Source: Spirogloea muscicola
Lineage: Eukaryota; Streptophyta; Zygnematophyceae; Spirogloeales; Spirogloeaceae
Reading direction: 5' to 3'
Length of the DNA stretch: 60,000 bases
Assembly (NCBI GenBank): GCA_009602725.1
Contig: WELB01000067.1
Coordinates: 134,940 to 194,939 of the forward strand
Shown here: positions 34,131-45,477 of the stretch, in pieces
How the letters are laid out: the number at the start of each line of letters is the position of its first letter
Numbering within the stretch: the first letter of the stretch is position 1
The notes under the pieces: generated by a model
What the model saw: only the letters and a program-made list of their open reading frames with translations
The model's database searches: none
Told to the model about the DNA's origin: nothing
Made by a program: the position numbers and the translations under genes

Positions 34131-35330
34131 TCCATGGCCCACGCTCTGCATCTGCGTGCTGGCCGTGCTCTTGCTGCGGCCTCTGGCTTTCGTCAGGGTG
34201 ATAGCTTCCCGGCAGCTAGTCTGTCGGATCTGAGGCTCCTCACTCGTAATTACTGAGTGATCCCTCCTTCCCCTGTTTTTCCCATCGCATCCTCAGGCCC
34301 CTTTGTAGCTGCTCAACGCTCTTAGGCCCCTTCGAACCTTTGTCAATTCTTTTGGGCTGGCTTTTCGCAGCCCTTGCCCCCATTGGGAGTACCACTTCTT
34401 CTATCTAATCTGGAAGTTTATCCTGGCCCCCTTCTCGTACTTTGTTCTTCTTTTCTGGGCTTGCTGGTCCAGCCCTATCCTCAATGGGCTTACTCCGCGG
34501 CTGCCGCCGCCTAGAAGAAGGGCTCGTCCATTGAGGATAGGGGCTGGAAACGCCAGCCCAGAAAAGAATGAACAAAGTACGAGAAGGGGGCCAGAGGAAG
34601 CGCTGAGAAAACAAAGCACACAAAGAAAGAAAGCAGCTCCAAATCACTCAGTAACCCCTGCTAAGCAGCCGCAGATCAGGGAGGCTAGGGTCCTGAAAGT
34701 GGGTCCCCTGGCCAGAGCCAGACCTAGAGCTAGTTAGCCGAAAGCGCGGCCAGATTGACTGGTGGCTGGGAAAGGCCAGCCCAAAGGAATGGATGTTCTG
34801 GATTCTCAGCTCTCTCAGCTAACTCGAAGAAGAAGTGGTACTCCCAATGGGGGCAAGGGCTGCGAAAAGAGAAAGGGCTCGCCCATTGAGGATATGGGCT
34901 GGAACAGCCAGCCCAAGAAAAAGAATGTATACAGTTCAAGAAGGGGGCTAAGCGAAGCACTTAGGTGAAGCACTAAGAAAGACAAGCACACAATAAGAAA
35001 CAAAGCAGCTACTAATCACTCAGTAACCCCTGCTAAGCAGTCGCAGGTCAGAGAGACTATGCTCCTGGCTGCGAAAAGCCAGCCCAAAAGAATTGACAAA
35101 GGTTCGAAGGGGCCTAAGAGCTAACTCCAGTCATTCCCCCTTCGCGACTTCTCGCCTAAGAACACCACAGCGGCCCCACCACGTGTCCTCTGCTCGAGCC
35201 CCCCCGCGGGCCGCTACCCTCGGAGGAGGGTGGGTGAAGATGGGAGGTGGGGAGCCGGACGAGCCCTCGCTGCTGCCTCTGGCTCTGTCCAGGAAATGCG
35301 TGTATATCAAGAGATGGGGAGGCCATGTGT
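34131..35330. mobile_element. LINE ends and hairpin tails, both strands
   Basis: 34,131-34,400 (+) has MAHALHLRAGRALAAASGFRQ, LTRNY-stop at about 34,255, and a hairpin near 34,356. Further tails lie near 34,456 (+), 34,540, 34,775 and 34,900 (-), and 35,075 (-). Scraps of the copia LTR (CTAGTTAGC, TCTCGCCTAAG) lie between them. Confidence 0.55.
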
Positions 35331-35870
35331 GGCCAAGTACAAAGGCAAGCACATTGGACAAATGTACGTCACCTGCTGCTAAGCACCCGCTCAGTAACCA
35401 CGAGTCAGCACATAGAGGTCGCTAGCTGACGCTCGAATACCGGACGGCAATTGACTAGCTCTTGTGCCAGCAGCTAAGGCTCGACCAGCTTTCTGATGCA
35501 GAGCATACGCCTGAGCTCGTTGCAGACAGGTTGACACTCGACTTCGCAGAAATGACAGATAGGCTGCCGGCATACCCATCTGGGCTGGGAGCATATCCTC
35601 GCGTCGTGCATATCCCAGACTCGCTATGTTCTCGAGTAGGGTATGGAAGCGAGGACCCAAGCAGCCGAAAGTGTCGATTGCGGCCGGGAGGAGGTGGTCA
35701 CTGCGGGGGTAGTCTGAGTAGTGTCGGAGCTTTTTCTGCTCAGCACCTCCCACTGCGTGGCCAGCAATGTGTGTGGAAGCGGAACTCTTGTATGCCTCAG
35801 TCACCACCACATCAACCAAAGCTCGTGGGCCTCCGCCAGGTTGTACACCCACAATGTCCAGGGGACCCAC
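35331..35870 (-). mobile_element. LINE C-terminal ORF fragment
   Basis: The open frame 35,391-35,870 encodes 159 residues: PRALVDVVVTEAYKSSAS, EQKKLRHYSDYPRSDHLLPA, AIDTFGCLGPRF, then a helix-rich end finishing SDLYVLTRGY-stop. This is the clearest example here of the post-reverse-transcriptase region. It belongs to a family distinct from the 16-17 kb copies. A GCCAAGTACAAAGGCAAGCA block adjoins it at 35,331. Confidence 0.6.
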
Positions 35871-36300
35871 TCCCAGCCCCTATCCTCAATGGGCGAGCCC
35901 TTTCTACTCCCAGGACCCTAGCCTCTCTGATTTGCGGCTGCTTAGCAGGGGTTACTGAGTGATTTGTAGCTGCTTTCTTTCTTTGTGTGCTTTGGTTTCT
36001 TAGCGCTTCCTCTGGCTTCCTCTGGCCCCCTTCTCGTTCTTTGTTCATTCTTTTTTGGGCTGGCTTGTCCAGCCCCTATCCTCAATGGGCGAGCCCTTTC
36101 TTGAGTGGCTTAAAAGGCCATCATATGCAACTTTATTTTCAATTTAATGAGCAGTCAGTGGCCACCTAGGTCTCTCTGTGCTTTAGCGGTTCTTCTGGCG
36201 CCTTCTTCGTACTTGTTTCACTCCGTTTCCTGGGCTGGCCGATTACAGCCATCGCCCTCTACTGGAAAGTCATCCTCTCATCTGGAATTGACTAGCCACT
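35871..36300 (+). mobile_element. LINE tail, mosaic block, type-E hairpin
   Basis: A tail at 35,871-35,910, then a protein end with stop (35,930-35,960) and hairpin near 36,057. From 36,105 comes the AAGGCCATCATATG block and the type-E hairpin (36,230-36,250) that precede a Harbinger accessory ORF. Confidence 0.5.
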
Positions 36301-36417
36301 CAGGTGCTCCATCACTCATCAAATACATCACTCTGTTAACCTTAGCATCAGCAGCCAAAATTCCTCTTAAAAGTCCCTATCTTCAGAAGCCCGAGGTCGC
36401 CTTCGCTCCTCCCGAAT

Positions 36418-37207
36418 CGCCGCCGCCGCCGCCGCCGCCGCCGCGGCCGCGGCGGCGAGAGGCGGTCGGGTGTCGGACGCGAGCAAGAAGAAGGCGGTCG
36501 CTAAGAAGGCGTCGGCCGCCGCGAAGCTGCACAAGAAGCCGCCGCCGCCGCCGCAGTTGCCACAGTGGAGGCGGCCATAGAGTCGGACGCGAGCAAGAAG
36601 AAGGCGGGCGCCAAGAAGGCGGCGCGCGCCCGCTACAAAGCTTCACAATAGGCCGAATCTGGCGGCGATGCCGGCCAAGGACGGCTCCGCCGACGGCAGC
36701 AGCTCCAACCTGGAGGGCCCCCGGAAGAGGGGCACGAGCGACGAGGCGGCATCAACTCTTTGCAGCAAATTGACGGAGGACTTCGACAACATCGACTTAA
36801 ATCGGGGATGTCAGGGCACCACATCAGATCTTGACAGCGCCGGCAGCTCTGCCGTTCTTCCGGGCATGGCGCCCAGAGAGGACGCCTCGACAAGTCAGCA
36901 GGTCGACGCACGGCTGACTCGGCTGGAGGCGCGATTGACGACTCGACTTCAAGACCTTCAAGAGCACCACATCGACGTAAATCGGGGATGTCAGGGCACT
37001 ACAGCAGATCTTGACAGCGCCGGCAGCTCTGCCGATTTTCCGGGCATGGCGCCCAGAGAGGACGCCTCGACAAGTCAGCAGGTCGACGCACGGCTGACTC
37101 GGCTGGAGGCGCGATTGACGACTCGACTTCAAGACCTTCAAGAGCACCACATCGACGTAAATCGGGGATGTCAGGGCACTACAGCAGATCTTGACAGCGC
37201 CGGCAGC
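36418..37207 (+). pseudogene. Harbinger accessory ORF with 60-codon tandem repeats
   Basis: CCG run, two Lys/Ala blocks, then the open frame from 36,668. A 180-bp unit (starting about 36,793, 36,973 and 37,153) repeats in frame and carries NRGCQGTT, GMAPREDASTSQQVDA and RLTRLEARLTTRLQDLQEHH. The third unit stops at an N (37,208), where the sequence jumps to a LINE tail, so its true end is unknown. Confidence 0.6.
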
Positions 37208-37208
37208 N

Positions 37209-37965
37209 AGAAAGAGCTCGCCCATTGAGGATAGGGGCTGGAACAGCCAGCCCAAAAACGAATGAGCAGAGTACAAGAAGCCCAAGAAGAAGGGGGCCAG
37301 ACGAAGCACTAAGGCGAAGCACTAAGAAAGAAGCACACAAGAAGATATAAAGCAGCTACTAACTACTCAGTAACCCCTGCTAAGCAGTCGCAGGTCAGAG
37401 AGGCTATGTTCCTGGAAGGACGTCCCCTGGCCGTCTCAGTGGGCTCTGTCCAGCCGCCGGCACGCCGTTTCGCCTCCGACATCTTCCGCTGCCTGCCGAC
37501 GGTAGCCCCGCAATGGCTGCCGTTAACTTTCCTGTCCATTCCTGAAATTCACAGCGGCCCCGCCACGTGTCCTTCGCTCGAGCCCCCCCGCGGGCCGCTA
37601 CCCTCGGAGGAGGGTGGGTGAAGCTGGGAGGTGGGGAGTGGCTTAAAAGGCCATCATATGGAACTTCATTCATCACTCAAATGAGCATTCAGTGGCCACC
37701 TAGGAGAAGAAGACCTAGGTCGCTGTGTGCTTTAGCGGGTTTTCTGGCTCCTTCGTACTTGCCTCACTCTTCTTCCTGGGCTGGCCGATTACAGCCATCG
37801 CCCTCTTCTGGAAGAGTCTTTCTCTCATCTGAAATTGACTGGCCACTCAGGCCCTCCATCACTCATCAAATACATCACTCTAATAACTTTAGCATCAGCA
37901 GCCAAAATGCCTTTAAAAAGTCTCTATCTTCAGGAGCCCGAGGTCGCCTCCGCTCCTCCCGGATC
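37209..37965. repeat. Block identical to 46,727-47,490
   Basis: It contains a - strand LINE tail and protein end (37,209-37,430), part of a copia LTR (CCAGCCGC.GGCACGCCGTTTCGCC), the CCACGTGTCC block, and the type-E hairpin (37,780). I see no difference from the block 9,518 bases downstream until the CCG run at about 37,985. Confidence 0.75.
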
Positions 37966-37976
37966 GCCACCGCCGC

Positions 37977-38013
<37 letters not shown>

Positions 38014-38590
38014 GGCGAGAGGCGGTCGGGTGTCGGACGCGAGCAAGAAGAAGGTGGTCGCCAAGAAGGCGTCGGCCGCCGCGAAGCTGCACAAGAAGCC
38101 GCCGCCGCCGCCGCAGTTGCGCGGTGGAGGCGGCCATCAAGTCGGACGCGAGCAAGAAGAAGGCGGCCGCCAAGAAGGCGGCGCCCGCTACGAAGCTGCA
38201 CAATAGGTCGAAGCTGGCGGCGATGCCGGCCAAGGACGGCTCCGCCGACGGCAGCAGCTCCAACCTGGAGGGCCCCCGAAGAGGGGCACGAGCGACGAGG
38301 CGGCATCAACTCTTTGCAGCAAAGTGACGGAGGACTTCGACAACATCGACTTAAATCGGGGATGTCAGGGCACCACATCAGATCTTGACAGCGCCGGCAG
38401 CTCTGCCGTTCTTCCGGGCATGGCGCCCAGAGAGGACGCCTCGACAAGTCAGCAGGTCGACGCACAGCTGAATCGGGTGAAGGCGCGATTGACTCGACTT
38501 CAAGACCTTCAAGAGCAACAGCGAGCGGATGTCCGGGACACCAATTTCCGGATATGCAGGCTGATTGAGAAGCTGTCGTCTCGTGTCTAG
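37966..38590 (+). pseudogene. Harbinger accessory protein, Lys/Ala-type
   Basis: A CCG run (37,976-38,014), then SDASKKKVVAKKASAAAKLHKKP in one frame and SDASKKKAAAKKAAPATKLH in another. A one-base loss near 38,278 shifts the frame before the linker. The last frame (38,324-38,590) ends in DTNFRICRLIEKLSSRV-stop. The two Lys blocks are out of frame with each other in every copy in the window. Confidence 0.55.
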
Positions 38591-38639
38591 CTGTGTATTT
38601 CATTTGCTTCCCCCGGCACCTTCTGGCGCTTTGAACCGT

Positions 38640-39245
38640 CTTTCTATTTGGGCTGGCCTTTCCCAGCCCCTACCCTCTGTGGGCGAGCAAATTCCTTTCT
38701 CTCTTGCGACATCGAGTGTCAGCCTGTTTGCAGCGTGCTCAGGCTCATGCTTTTCACCAGAAATTGAGAAGTTTCTCTCCCAAAGGGGCAAGGGCTGTGG
38801 AAGCCAGCCCGAAAAGACTTGACAAGGTTCGAAAGCACCCAGAAGCGCTGTCTCAGAACTTGGGTAGGATAAATCACTCAACTCCACGAGTGAGGAGCCG
38901 CAAATTCGAAAGACTAGCAGCCGGAAAGCAATGCCCCTGACGAAAGCCAGAGGCTGCAGCGAGAGCACGGCCGGCATGCAGGTGCAAGCCGTGGGCATGG
39001 ATCGCTGGAGGGAAATGGAAAGGGGCATACGGAAGACCTGAGCTACCGAACGAGTGGCATGGGACCACAAAGCTGGGCGAGCTCTAGTTGGTGGCAGAAG
39101 GGCTTGGATCTGCCATCTGGTATTCAGGCATCGATTAGCGACCTTCATGTATTGACCCGTGGGTACTGAGCAGGGTCAACTTGTAGTGTGTGATGTACGT
39201 CACTAGACGTGCTTGCCCCTGTACTTGACCACTTTGACCTTAGTT
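38640..39245. mobile_element. LINE tail (+) facing LINE 3' region (-)
   Basis: Hairpin GGGCTGGCCTTTCCCAGCCCC near 38,651 on +. Then on -, hairpin near 38,800 and a C-terminal ORF to about 39,148 (NTRWQIQALLPPTRARPALW, VFRMPLSISLQRSMP, shifted end LSNLRLLTR). Confidence 0.6.
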
Positions 39246-39563
39246 TGTTTCAAGCACACAGAAACCTACTCTTCATGCACAGCAAGACATGCTGATGGAC
39301 TCGTCGGACTGCAACGACAGCATGGACTGCGACGATACTTGAAGGTGTCAGATCGACTTTGATTGGACTGTTTGACAAGGAGTTTGTACATAGCCGTTGG
39401 CGGTCAGAGCCCTGTCGGCCCCTGCTACAGCTTATTGATCATCCTGCGAAGCAGAATCTGGACATCCTGCGCACATATTGGAAAAAGGCAGATTGCTTGC
39501 CAGTCTGAGAATTATTTGCACAGCAAAGCAACCTCGATCAATCAGAGAGATTGCTGCCGGCCC

Positions 39564-40055
39564 TTACCACAGCTTCTCAATCTTCTCAGTTATCTCAGTC
39601 AGCCTGCTCTGCTTGGACCTAAAATCCGCCAAATCTGCTTGCTGGTGGTCTACCCGTCCTACAAGTTGCTCTACGCGTCCTTCAAGTCGAGTTAATCGAG
39701 CCTCCAGCCGATCCAGCTGCGTTCGTTCGATCACGCCGCTTTTCTTGGCCTCATCACCGGCTGCTTTAGCTTGTGGAAGGGCGACCTTTAACTCAGGTGT
39801 CCAGGCGAGCCTGCGGGCGTCGGCTGGGCTGCTGCTTGCGCCTGCGCCACTGCCCTGCCCTGGCTGCTCCTGGGCGGGCAAGTTCAGGTCCGGGATGCGC
39901 TCCACAGCCCCGCTCGCCGGAGTGGCCCCGCCAGCTGGCGCTGCTGGCGCTGCTGGCGCTGGCATGGGCGGCGAGGGATCGCTGCCGCTGTCGCAGCCTG
40001 CGCCGGGCATGCCTGCTGCTGCCATGGCAGCCAGCAGCTGCAGCTGTCGCGCCAA
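39564..40055 (-). pseudogene. Harbinger accessory protein, Myb-type with internal deletion
   Basis: The open 163-residue frame begins near MAAAGMPGAG and has IPDLNLPAQEQP and LAWTPELKVALPQAKAAGDEAKKSG, like exon 1 of the gene at 21,075. It then joins directly to RLEARLTRLEGRVEQLVGRV and EITEKIEKL, skipping the second half of the Myb-like region. It has no frame break, so it could encode a shortened protein. Confidence 0.55.
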
Positions 40056-40059
40056 CTGC

Positions 40060-40339
40060 GCGGCCTTGGCCCGATCAGCCTGGCGCTATGGCAGCGCTGC
40101 AGGCCAGAGCTGCCGGGAGGAGCGCGGGAGGGCGCGCCACCTCGCTCCTGATCAGGAATGGATGCGGCTGCTGAGAATGGAAGAGCTCCGGATCAGGAGA
40201 GGGGAAAGGGCGCGGTGCGGCTGGAAGGAAAGGGAGTCCGATTCAAGCCAGTTGTTCAGGCAGAGAGGGGGAGGAGGGAGGCGGGGGCGAACGGGAGGCT
40301 GGTCAAGCTCCCCCGGGCCTGCCGACGAGGAGGGGGGGC

Positions 40340-40372
<33 letters not shown>

Positions 40373-41190
40373 GAGGGGAATTTGGGGGGGTTGCCAGCTG
40401 TGCCTTCTCGGGCAGGCCGGAAGAATGTGCTCGCCCATAGAGAAGAGTGGCTGGCAAAGCCAGCCCAAAAAGAGTGGACAATATCCCAAGCCAAAGAAAG
40501 AGGAGCCGAAATAGAACTACACCACAGGCGGGGCAGTGGAAGGAATTTCGTGTATTTGAAACAATGGAGAGGGGGGGTGGACCTGTTTGTAAGGGAATAC
40601 ATTCCTTCCTGCCTATCAGCCCTTGATACTTTCGAACCGTTCACTCAAGCAGGATTTAAACCCTTTGAACCCAAGGAGGCTGCCCGGCTTGCCCAAAAGT
40701 TGCAGCTGGAAATGTTGAATAGGCACAGCTGGCAAACCCCCCCCCCTCCCCGTCGGCCCACCAGTGGAGCTTGACCAAGTGGAGCTTGACCAGCCTCCCC
40801 TTTCGCACCCGCCTCCCTCCTTCCCCCTCTCAGCCTCAGAGAGAAGGCGCGCGGTGCGCAAGAAATTGAAAGGGAGGCCAATTCTAGCCTTACAAATGTC
40901 TTTTTAACTGGGTAAACTGGGCCTGAACAACTTACTGGCTTGACTTCGCATCCCTTTCAATCCATGCGCACCGAGCGCTTTTTCTGATCAGGAGCTCTTC
41001 TGATATCAGCAGCCGCATCCATTGCTGATCAGGAGAAAGCGCGGCCAGACTGACTGGTGGCTGTGAGGCCAGTCCAAAGGGATGGACAAGGTCTGAAGGA
41101 GCTGGAGTGCTGAAGGAGAGAGAAAGGAAAAGCGCTCGCCCATTGGGGATAGGGGCTGGAAAAGCCAGCCCAAAAGAGAATGAACAAGGA
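40060..41190. mobile_element. Mosaic of Harbinger flank, type-B tails and AG repeat
   Basis: 40,060-40,150 is the reverse of the accessory gene leader. AG repeats lie at 40,337-40,368. Hairpin tails lie near 40,445 (-) and 41,140 (-). Type-B tail blocks lie near 40,200, 40,850 and 40,930. No gene is seen. Confidence 0.45.
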
Positions 41191-41500
41191 GCGAGGTGGC
41201 GCGCCCTCCCGCTCTTCTCCCGGCAGCTCTGGCCTGCAGCGCTGTCATAGCTCAAGCTGCCTTGCCCGGCGCAGCTGCCAGCAGGCCAGGAGTGTGATCA
41301 TGATGCAGCAGATCCGCCTCCGCTCGGGCCCCATGCCTGCAGGCCTGGTCGGCTGCGGGTGAAGGGAGCTCGCGCCTGCGGGGGCGCTCGACCAGGCTGC
41401 AGGCGGCGGCGCTGCTGCTGGGGCCTGGAGCTGCTTGATCCCGCGCAAGTAACCAGGCCCTTACCGGCCTCGCGGGCGGTTAGAACTTAACGGCGCGGGG
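41191..41500. mobile_element. MITE-like deletion derivative of Harbinger
   Basis: 41,191-41,250 matches the accessory-gene leader at 20,951-21,014. At 41,251 it joins a segment matching 25,298-25,500, which encodes the start of the - strand transposase. The whole interior, both gene bodies, is gone. This shows that the accessory gene (+) and transposase (-) belong to one convergent element. Confidence 0.65.
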
Positions 41501-42072
41501 GTTCGCCCATCGGTGAGGCGTTCACACTGCGGCGCCCCCGGCCAAGAATGCCACGGTGGGGGCCACATGTGCGGCTTGCCACGTGTCTTTTGCTCGGCCC
41601 CCGTCGCGGGCCGCTCATGTTGCCCTTAGGCGAGGAAATCGCTAAGGGGAAATTCTTGGCTAACTTCAAGTCAGCTAACTAGCTTTAGGCGGTGACAGCC
41701 GCGGAGTGGTTTCCCATCCACCTCCCTTCCAGATTAGATAGGGGCAGTGAGTGGTTCCGTGAAGGCGGTAACCACCTGCATCACCTGCTTTGTGGCGGCG
41801 TCTAATCGCGTTGACCGCCACAAAGCAGCTCTGCCAGACACTTGGGGCGGCGCCCACCCGGGCTCCCCGACTCCCACATAATCAAGGGCAGCAGCCGAGT
41901 CTCCTGCGCGGGCTCTCCTTTCTGAATGCTGGCCCAAGCCCTGCCTCTCTGCCCGCTCAACGCTCCATCTCCCCTCACCTCTTAGTGGGCTCTGCCCAGC
42001 CGCTGGCATGCCGTGTAGCCTTCGACAATCTTCCGCTGCATACGGTAGCCCACCATGGCTGCCTTTGACCAT

Positions 42073-42232
42073 TTTGTCCATTCTATATTACATGGTATCA
42101 GAGGTAGCGGCGAAGCCATGGCCGTTGTGAGGTTCAACGGGACCGACTTTCCTTTGTCCATTCTGGAATACATGGTATCGGAGGTAGCGGTGAAGCCATG
42201 GCCGTTGTGAGGTTCAACGGGACCGACTTTCC
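42073..42232 (+). repeat. 80-bp tandem duplication over the primer-binding site
   Basis: 42,073-42,152 and 42,153-42,232 are direct copies. Each holds TTTGTCCATTCT, a primer-binding site (42,093 and 42,173, the second with G for A) and the gag start ATGGCCGTTGTGAGG. Confidence 0.8.
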
Positions 42233-43400
42233 TTTGTGGGAAGTGGCGAATGGAGCACGTCCTGAAGGCCAGAGACCTTTGGGATGTGGTGAGCCCGTCA
42301 GCAGCTCCAACAGGTGGAGCTGGACACAGCCAGTCTGCAAGCCAGGCTGGCAGAGGAGGAGAATCTGCTGCGGCTGAAGGGGAGACAACGCGATCTGCCC
42401 CAACACCAGCCTCAGCACCAGCCTCAGAAGGAGGAGCGTCAGGTGTGGCCGCAGGGGAGTCCTCGCGATCTGCCCCAGCACCAGCCTCAGCACCAGCCTC
42501 AAGACCAGGAGAACCAGCTGCGACTGCCAGGGGGACCACGCCGTCAGCCCCAACACCAGCTTCAGCACCTGCCTCGACTTGAGGAGACGACAACAAGCGG
42601 CGGAAGGATAGTGCTGCAATGGCACTGATCGCTTCAACCTTGGCTGACAGCCAAGCTCGGCATGTCCTTGGTGCCAGGAGTGCTGCTGATGCCTGGAGGA
42701 CCCTCTGCAACATCTACGAGAAGAAGACCAGAGCTTCGAAGGCGCACCTTCGTCTTCAACTTTTGGAGACCAAGAGGGACCCTGCTGCCAGCATCCAGGA
42801 CCACATCAGCAAGGTCCAGGGAATCATGAACGAGCTGAGGGCCGCCGAACCTCGATTTGAGGAGGAGGATGGCGCCGACGCGCTACTCCTCTCCATGAGG
42901 CACGGATGGCCTCAACTGGTAACAGCTCTGAGCACTCCTAGTGAGTCTCTCTCCTTCGAGCAGATCTTTCAGCGGTTTCTTCAAGAAGAGGCCCTGATGA
43001 TCCTGGATGGGAGGTCACTCAGCTCGCCAGCAACAGTGCTACTCAGCCAGCATGGGAGCACGTTGGTGAAGAGCAAGAAGAACAAGTACCACAAGAAAAC
43101 GGACCGGTCGGAGGACACCTGCAACGCTGTGGCAGAAAGGGCGACTGGGCCAAAGACAACAAGTCCAAGAAGAAGGTCCAGCAACCCAGCAGCAGCGACA
43201 TCAACACCGACGTATACATGGCCCTGGCAGATCAGCCCCAGAAGCAGCAGCTCGACAACTGGATAATCGACAGTGGAGCAAGTCTGCACATCACGGGGAG
43301 ACGCGAGCTTCTTCACCAGTTTGAAGCTATCCAGGGGCCAACAGTCACCTTCGGCGACCAGCAGACCTTGCCCTCTAACAGGCACAGGTACTGTCTACCT
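42198..43400 (+). pseudogene. Copia gag and protease, several frameshifts
   Basis: MAVVRFNGTDFPLW, then a one-base insertion before MEHVLKARDLWDVVS. A Pro/Ala/Ser repeat follows. An open gag frame (42,619-43,266) has ASIQDHISKVQGIMNELRA, but a shift disrupts the zinc knuckle (CNAVAERATG instead of CNACGKKGHW). The protease reads WIIDSGASLHITG in the frame to 43,403. Confidence 0.8.
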
Positions 43401-43639
43401 TAGGGTGATGACTCAAGGTGTGGAGAGGGAGGTCACATTGTGACCAATGTGCTGCTAGTGCCGAGAGTTGCAAGAAATCTGCTGTCAGTTCAGCAGGCGT
43501 GCGACAAGGGAGCCAACTTCATCTTCAACGGCGGCAAAGTGCGTCTTCAGCGACAAGAAGGGCGAACTGCTGGGAGTGGCCAGAATGCAAGACAACCAGT
43601 TTTTGCTGAGGTGCAAAACCCAACAGGTGGAGACTGCAT

Positions 43640-44580
43640 CAGCCCTGGCAACTAGAGCAAGTACCCCTCAGGCTGTGGCACTCCAGACTTGGCCACCTGA
43701 ACGAAGGATAGCTGAAGTTGCTCCAGTCCATGAAGATGGGGAAGGGGTCACCACCGAAGATTTGAAGACCCAAAAGCTCGACATCTGCAAGGGTTGCCAG
43801 CTGGGATGCAGCAGCCAGAGCAGGAGCAGCTGCATCAGGGCAGCATGTCAGCTGAGAAGCAGCCAGAACAGGGGCAGCTTCACCAGGACAGCACGTCAGC
43901 TGAGACGCAGCCACAACAGGACGCAGCAGCACAGGAGCAGCTAGCGTTTCTGGGAAGACCATCAGCCAGGCAAGGACTTAAAGAGCAGCAGCAGTGGCAG
44001 CAACAAGAGAAGCAGCAGCAGCTGAAGAAGCAGCTCAAGGAGCCGCAGCAGCAGCAGGAGCTGCAAGAGCAGGTGCTGGGAACAAGCCAACAGGAGCATC
44101 ATGCACAAATTGTTGCACAGGCCATGCTGGCTAGTCAGGTGGAGCCCAGAGCTGAGAAAGGTTGGCTGCAGGAGGCTACAGTAATCGGAGCAGTGCAAGA
44201 GGTGGAGCCAGTGGTTCAAGACCAGGTTTCAGCACAAACAGCAGCTCCAACACAAGCTACAGTGATTGGAGCAGTGCCAGAGGTGGAGCCAGTGGTTCAA
44301 GACCAGGTTTCAGCACCAACAGCAGCTCCAACAACAGCCCCAGGAACTGGAGCAGTGGCAGAAGTGGAGTCAGTGGTTCCAGACCAGATTCCAGCCCTAA
44401 CAGCAGCTCCAACACCAGCCCCAACAGCAACTCAAGCTCAAGTTCCAGCAGCAGCGTGAGCTCCAACACCAGCTTCAGCAACCGTTCCTGTACAGGCTAC
44501 AACACCTGCAGCAGCTACAGAAGTCAACTCAGGAGGTGCAAGGCAGCCTGGAGACCAGGAGAGGGAGCAGCTGAGAGCTG
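43640..44580 (+). pseudogene. Copia pre-integrase motif and Gln-rich region
   Basis: After LDICKGCQLG the frame becomes MQQPEQEQLHQ-like Gln-rich sequence, as in the other copy. Here it also has a tandem unit of about 78 bp encoding ATVIGAV.EVEPVVQDQVSA, repeated about three times (44,177-44,440). No integrase HHCC-to-DDE core is present. Confidence 0.7.
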
Positions 44581-44699
44581 AAAAATTTCAGGGTATTGAG
44601 ACTGAGCCTGCCGATCAAGAGAACTCTCAGGAAGACAGTGCAAAGGGCACTGGGATTCAGCTGGGAAGGTCTGCAAGACTGCAGAGGAAGCCTGAGCGA

Positions 44700-45300
44700 G
44701 TCCTGTTGAGGTGGAGCCCTCCTTGGCCAAAGCAAGAAGCAGGACTGACATCAGCAAGTGGAAGCAGGCTGCCAGAGCAGCAACAGGTGCAGCAGCAGCA
44801 GCAGCCAGTGCAGCAGCAGGAGCACGTGCAGCAGCAACAGCAACAGGAGCAGCAGCAGCAGCAGCAGCCGGAGCAGCAGCAGCAGCAGCCAGAGCAGCAG
44901 CAGCAGCAGCAGCCGGAGCAGCAGCAGCAGCAGCAGCCGGAGCAGCAGATCAGCAACGGCCAGTGCAGCACAAGAGCAGCAGCAAGAGCAACAGAACTGC
45001 AGCAGCCGGTGCAGCTGAAGAGAAGTCTGTACGGCCTCAAGCAAGTACCCAGGACGTGGATCAAGAAGACTGACCAGTACCTGGCAGAGCAAGACTTCAA
45101 GAGGACCAATGCAGATACAGGTCTGCACATCCAGCAGACTGAAGGAGAAGAGGTCTACATTGCACTCTATGTGGACGATTTGCTCATCCTGACAAGAAGG
45201 CTGCAGGACTTCGAGAGAGTGGAGACTCAAATGTCAGTTGACTTCAGGATGATGGGAGAAAGCAAGTTCCTCCTTGGGATCCAGGTGCAGCAAGATTGAC
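44700..45300 (+). pseudogene. Copia polyglutamine tract and partial reverse transcriptase
   Basis: CAG repeats (44,785-44,950) encode a Gln tract. It runs in frame into RSLYGLKQVPRTWIKK, LYVDDLLIL and FLLGIQVQQD, the palm and C-terminal half of a copia reverse transcriptase with an intact YVDD. The fingers domain is missing. Confidence 0.8.
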
Positions 45301-45477
45301 TCAAGAAGCAGGTGGAGTCGGAGAGCATTACCCAGAGCAGAACCTGAAGAAGCACAACAAGGACAGCAGCAAGCCCACTCTGATGACACTCTGCAGGAGC
45401 TTTGAAGCAGTGAAGAGCAAGGCTCAAGAGGAAGTGGAGTTCCCGTATGCACAGGCACTTGGGAGTCTGCTGTTGCC

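Noticed and set aside
36793-37207. Regular 180-bp repeats as a possible CRISPR or centromere satellite
   Set aside because: The unit is coding and in frame with no spacer structure, and there are only 2.3 copies.
44657-45230. Leu- and Cys-rich - strand frames in the second copia element
   Set aside because: Antisense of the CAG tract and reverse transcriptase on +.
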